Assembly: GCF_024713945.1 (NCBI RefSeq)
Contig: NC_134684.1
Span: 725,001 to 789,000, forward strand
Length of the DNA stretch: 64,000 nt
Reading direction: 5' to 3'
DNA from: Dermatophagoides farinae
Lineage: Eukaryota > Arthropoda > Arachnida > Sarcoptiformes > Pyroglyphidae
Part shown: in pieces, positions 62,735-64,000 of the stretch
Position numbering within the stretch: the first letter of the stretch is position 1
Layout of the letters: each line of letters begins with the position of its first letter
The notes under the pieces: model-generated
Database searches by the model: none
What the model saw: only the letters and a program-made list of their open reading frames with translations
Told to the model about the DNA's origin: nothing
Made by a program: the position numbers and the translations under genes

Positions 62735-64000
62735 AATTGATGGCTGACTACCACACACACACACACACACACTACACAAACTTGTCTATACGAACGAATT
62801 TTATAGAAAAAAAAAATCAAAAAATATTTTCAATGGCAAATTCGACAAAAAAAAACTCTGTTTTTCATACTTTTTTGTATTGATTGATAAAAATTCAATT
62901 AATTAACAGCTCTGGTAACAATGACAAAAATTTTCGAGAATTTCCAATCAACCACACACTCTTTCTATTTCTACTTTATCGAAAAAAAAACCAAATCAAA
63001 AAGTGCAAGGTCATCATGATAAAATCTCGTTTTTTTTCTTTGGATAATTCTAATTGTTGTCGATGACCAAAAAAAAAATGTGTCTATTTGCACAACACAG
63101 AAAAAACAGAATCCTAATGATTTTTTTGTTTCTTCGTTTGTTTAATCTTCATAAACGTGATCGTCTATTTTCCACATAGTGTGTGTATCATTGTAATTTT
63201 TTCGGTGTTTAGTTTGTTGTTGTTGTTGATCAAGTTTTTTTCATTTTCATTTGTTTATTGCATTGTTCATTGGTTGAAATATGAATATTTTCAATGGATG
63301 AGAGAAAAAAAAACAAATGATAAATTACAAGAAAATTGTAATATGCAACAATAAATCTTTTTTTTTTTTTTTTTTTGACTTTGGTGGACACACTGTGAAA
63401 TCACTATTGGCAAAATATTAAATGGTTATATCATCAGTTGATATTGTTTACCACACTCGATGAAAGATAACCAATCATTATCATCATCATCATCATCATC
63501 CACTTTACCAGAAAAAAATAGAATATGACAATAACAGGAATTGGCGTTGTTTGTCATTAAAATCAAAAAAAAAAAAAAAAGAATTTTCCACTCGACCGCT
63601 GATTTTACAGACACAGACACAAAAAAAATCAAAAGTCAGCTTCACCACAATGATTTTTTTTGTTGTTGTTGTTCCATTCGTTCATTTTTTCGGTGGTCGT
63701 AATCTTATTTTTTCAGCCATAATTTAGCTTTTTTGTTCATTTAAAAAAATCTTATTCTTAATAACGTTTATCATCATCATCATTATTATTGTTTTAGCTG
63801 CGGTTTTGTCTTTATTTTTGTTTTTGTTGTTGTTGTGAATCACTTACGTATGTATCATTAACTTTTGTTATTATTTTTTTTTCTCTCACGCGCATGCAAA
63901 CAAGAATAATATAAAATTCTTGATTCCCATTGCATTGTTTTGATGATGATCATTGTAAATGTTTCCATTTCATCATCATCATCATCAATTTGTCTATTGT
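62735..64000. other. Gene-free right end
   Basis: CA run at 62753-62772, poly(T) at 63359-63376, TTG runs (63215, 63665, 63825) and ATC runs (63475-63500). No exon is recognised. The promoter of the minus-strand ORF at 62734 would lie at the left of this stretch. Confidence 0.5.

Overview
This 64 kb window looks like nuclear DNA from a small-genome arthropod, most likely an astigmatid (dust-mite-like) mite. The base composition is very AT-rich, ATG/ATC, CAA/TTG and CA/TG microsatellites are dense, and introns inside housekeeping genes are tiny (about 55-75 nt, GT..AG). The proteins are clearly metazoan (CNOT7/CAF1, SF3B5, VLCAD, trifunctional-protein beta subunit, neuroligin). The placement within mites is inferred from style and not proven.

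Layout: 1-10.7 kb holds no recognisable exon and is probably an intron of a minus-strand gene whose low-complexity coding exon lies at 10762-11652. From 13.7 to 35 kb the window is gene-dense: an orphan gene (13737-14576, +); a four-exon Argonaute with an RGG/GGF-repeat N-terminus and a DEDD-type catalytic set (14943-17980, -); the dehydrogenase/cyclohydrolase half of C1-tetrahydrofolate synthase (19050-20644, +) and, as a separate downstream unit, the formate-THF ligase half (about 22008-24235, +); CNOT7/CAF1 deadenylase (25000-26435, +); an unrecognised charged repeat protein broken by a frameshift (27022-27970, +); very-long-chain acyl-CoA dehydrogenase (28194-30268, -); SF3B5 (30847-31104, +); a short-chain dehydrogenase (31613-32698, +); and a trifunctional-protein beta subunit (33050-34867, +).

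From 35 to 64 kb the DNA is gene-poor and T-rich on the plus strand. It carries the first recognisable coding exon of a neuroligin-like gene (44237-45458, +), whose remaining exons must lie more than 18 kb away. Inside the presumed intron sit a complete Helitron with an intact 1474-residue Rep-helicase ORF (46969-52681, -) and a single-exon antisense ORF of unknown function (61655-62734, -).

Functional links: two adjacent genes cover one-carbon folate metabolism, and two genes 3 kb apart cover mitochondrial long-chain fatty-acid beta-oxidation. An Argonaute and a probably young transposon occur in the same window. The most unusual items are the Helitron with a triplicated 84-bp hairpin array near its 3' end, the split C1-THF synthase with a possible dual-targeted enzyme, the DEDD Argonaute, and three single-base (+1) frame breaks, two of them in otherwise conserved genes.
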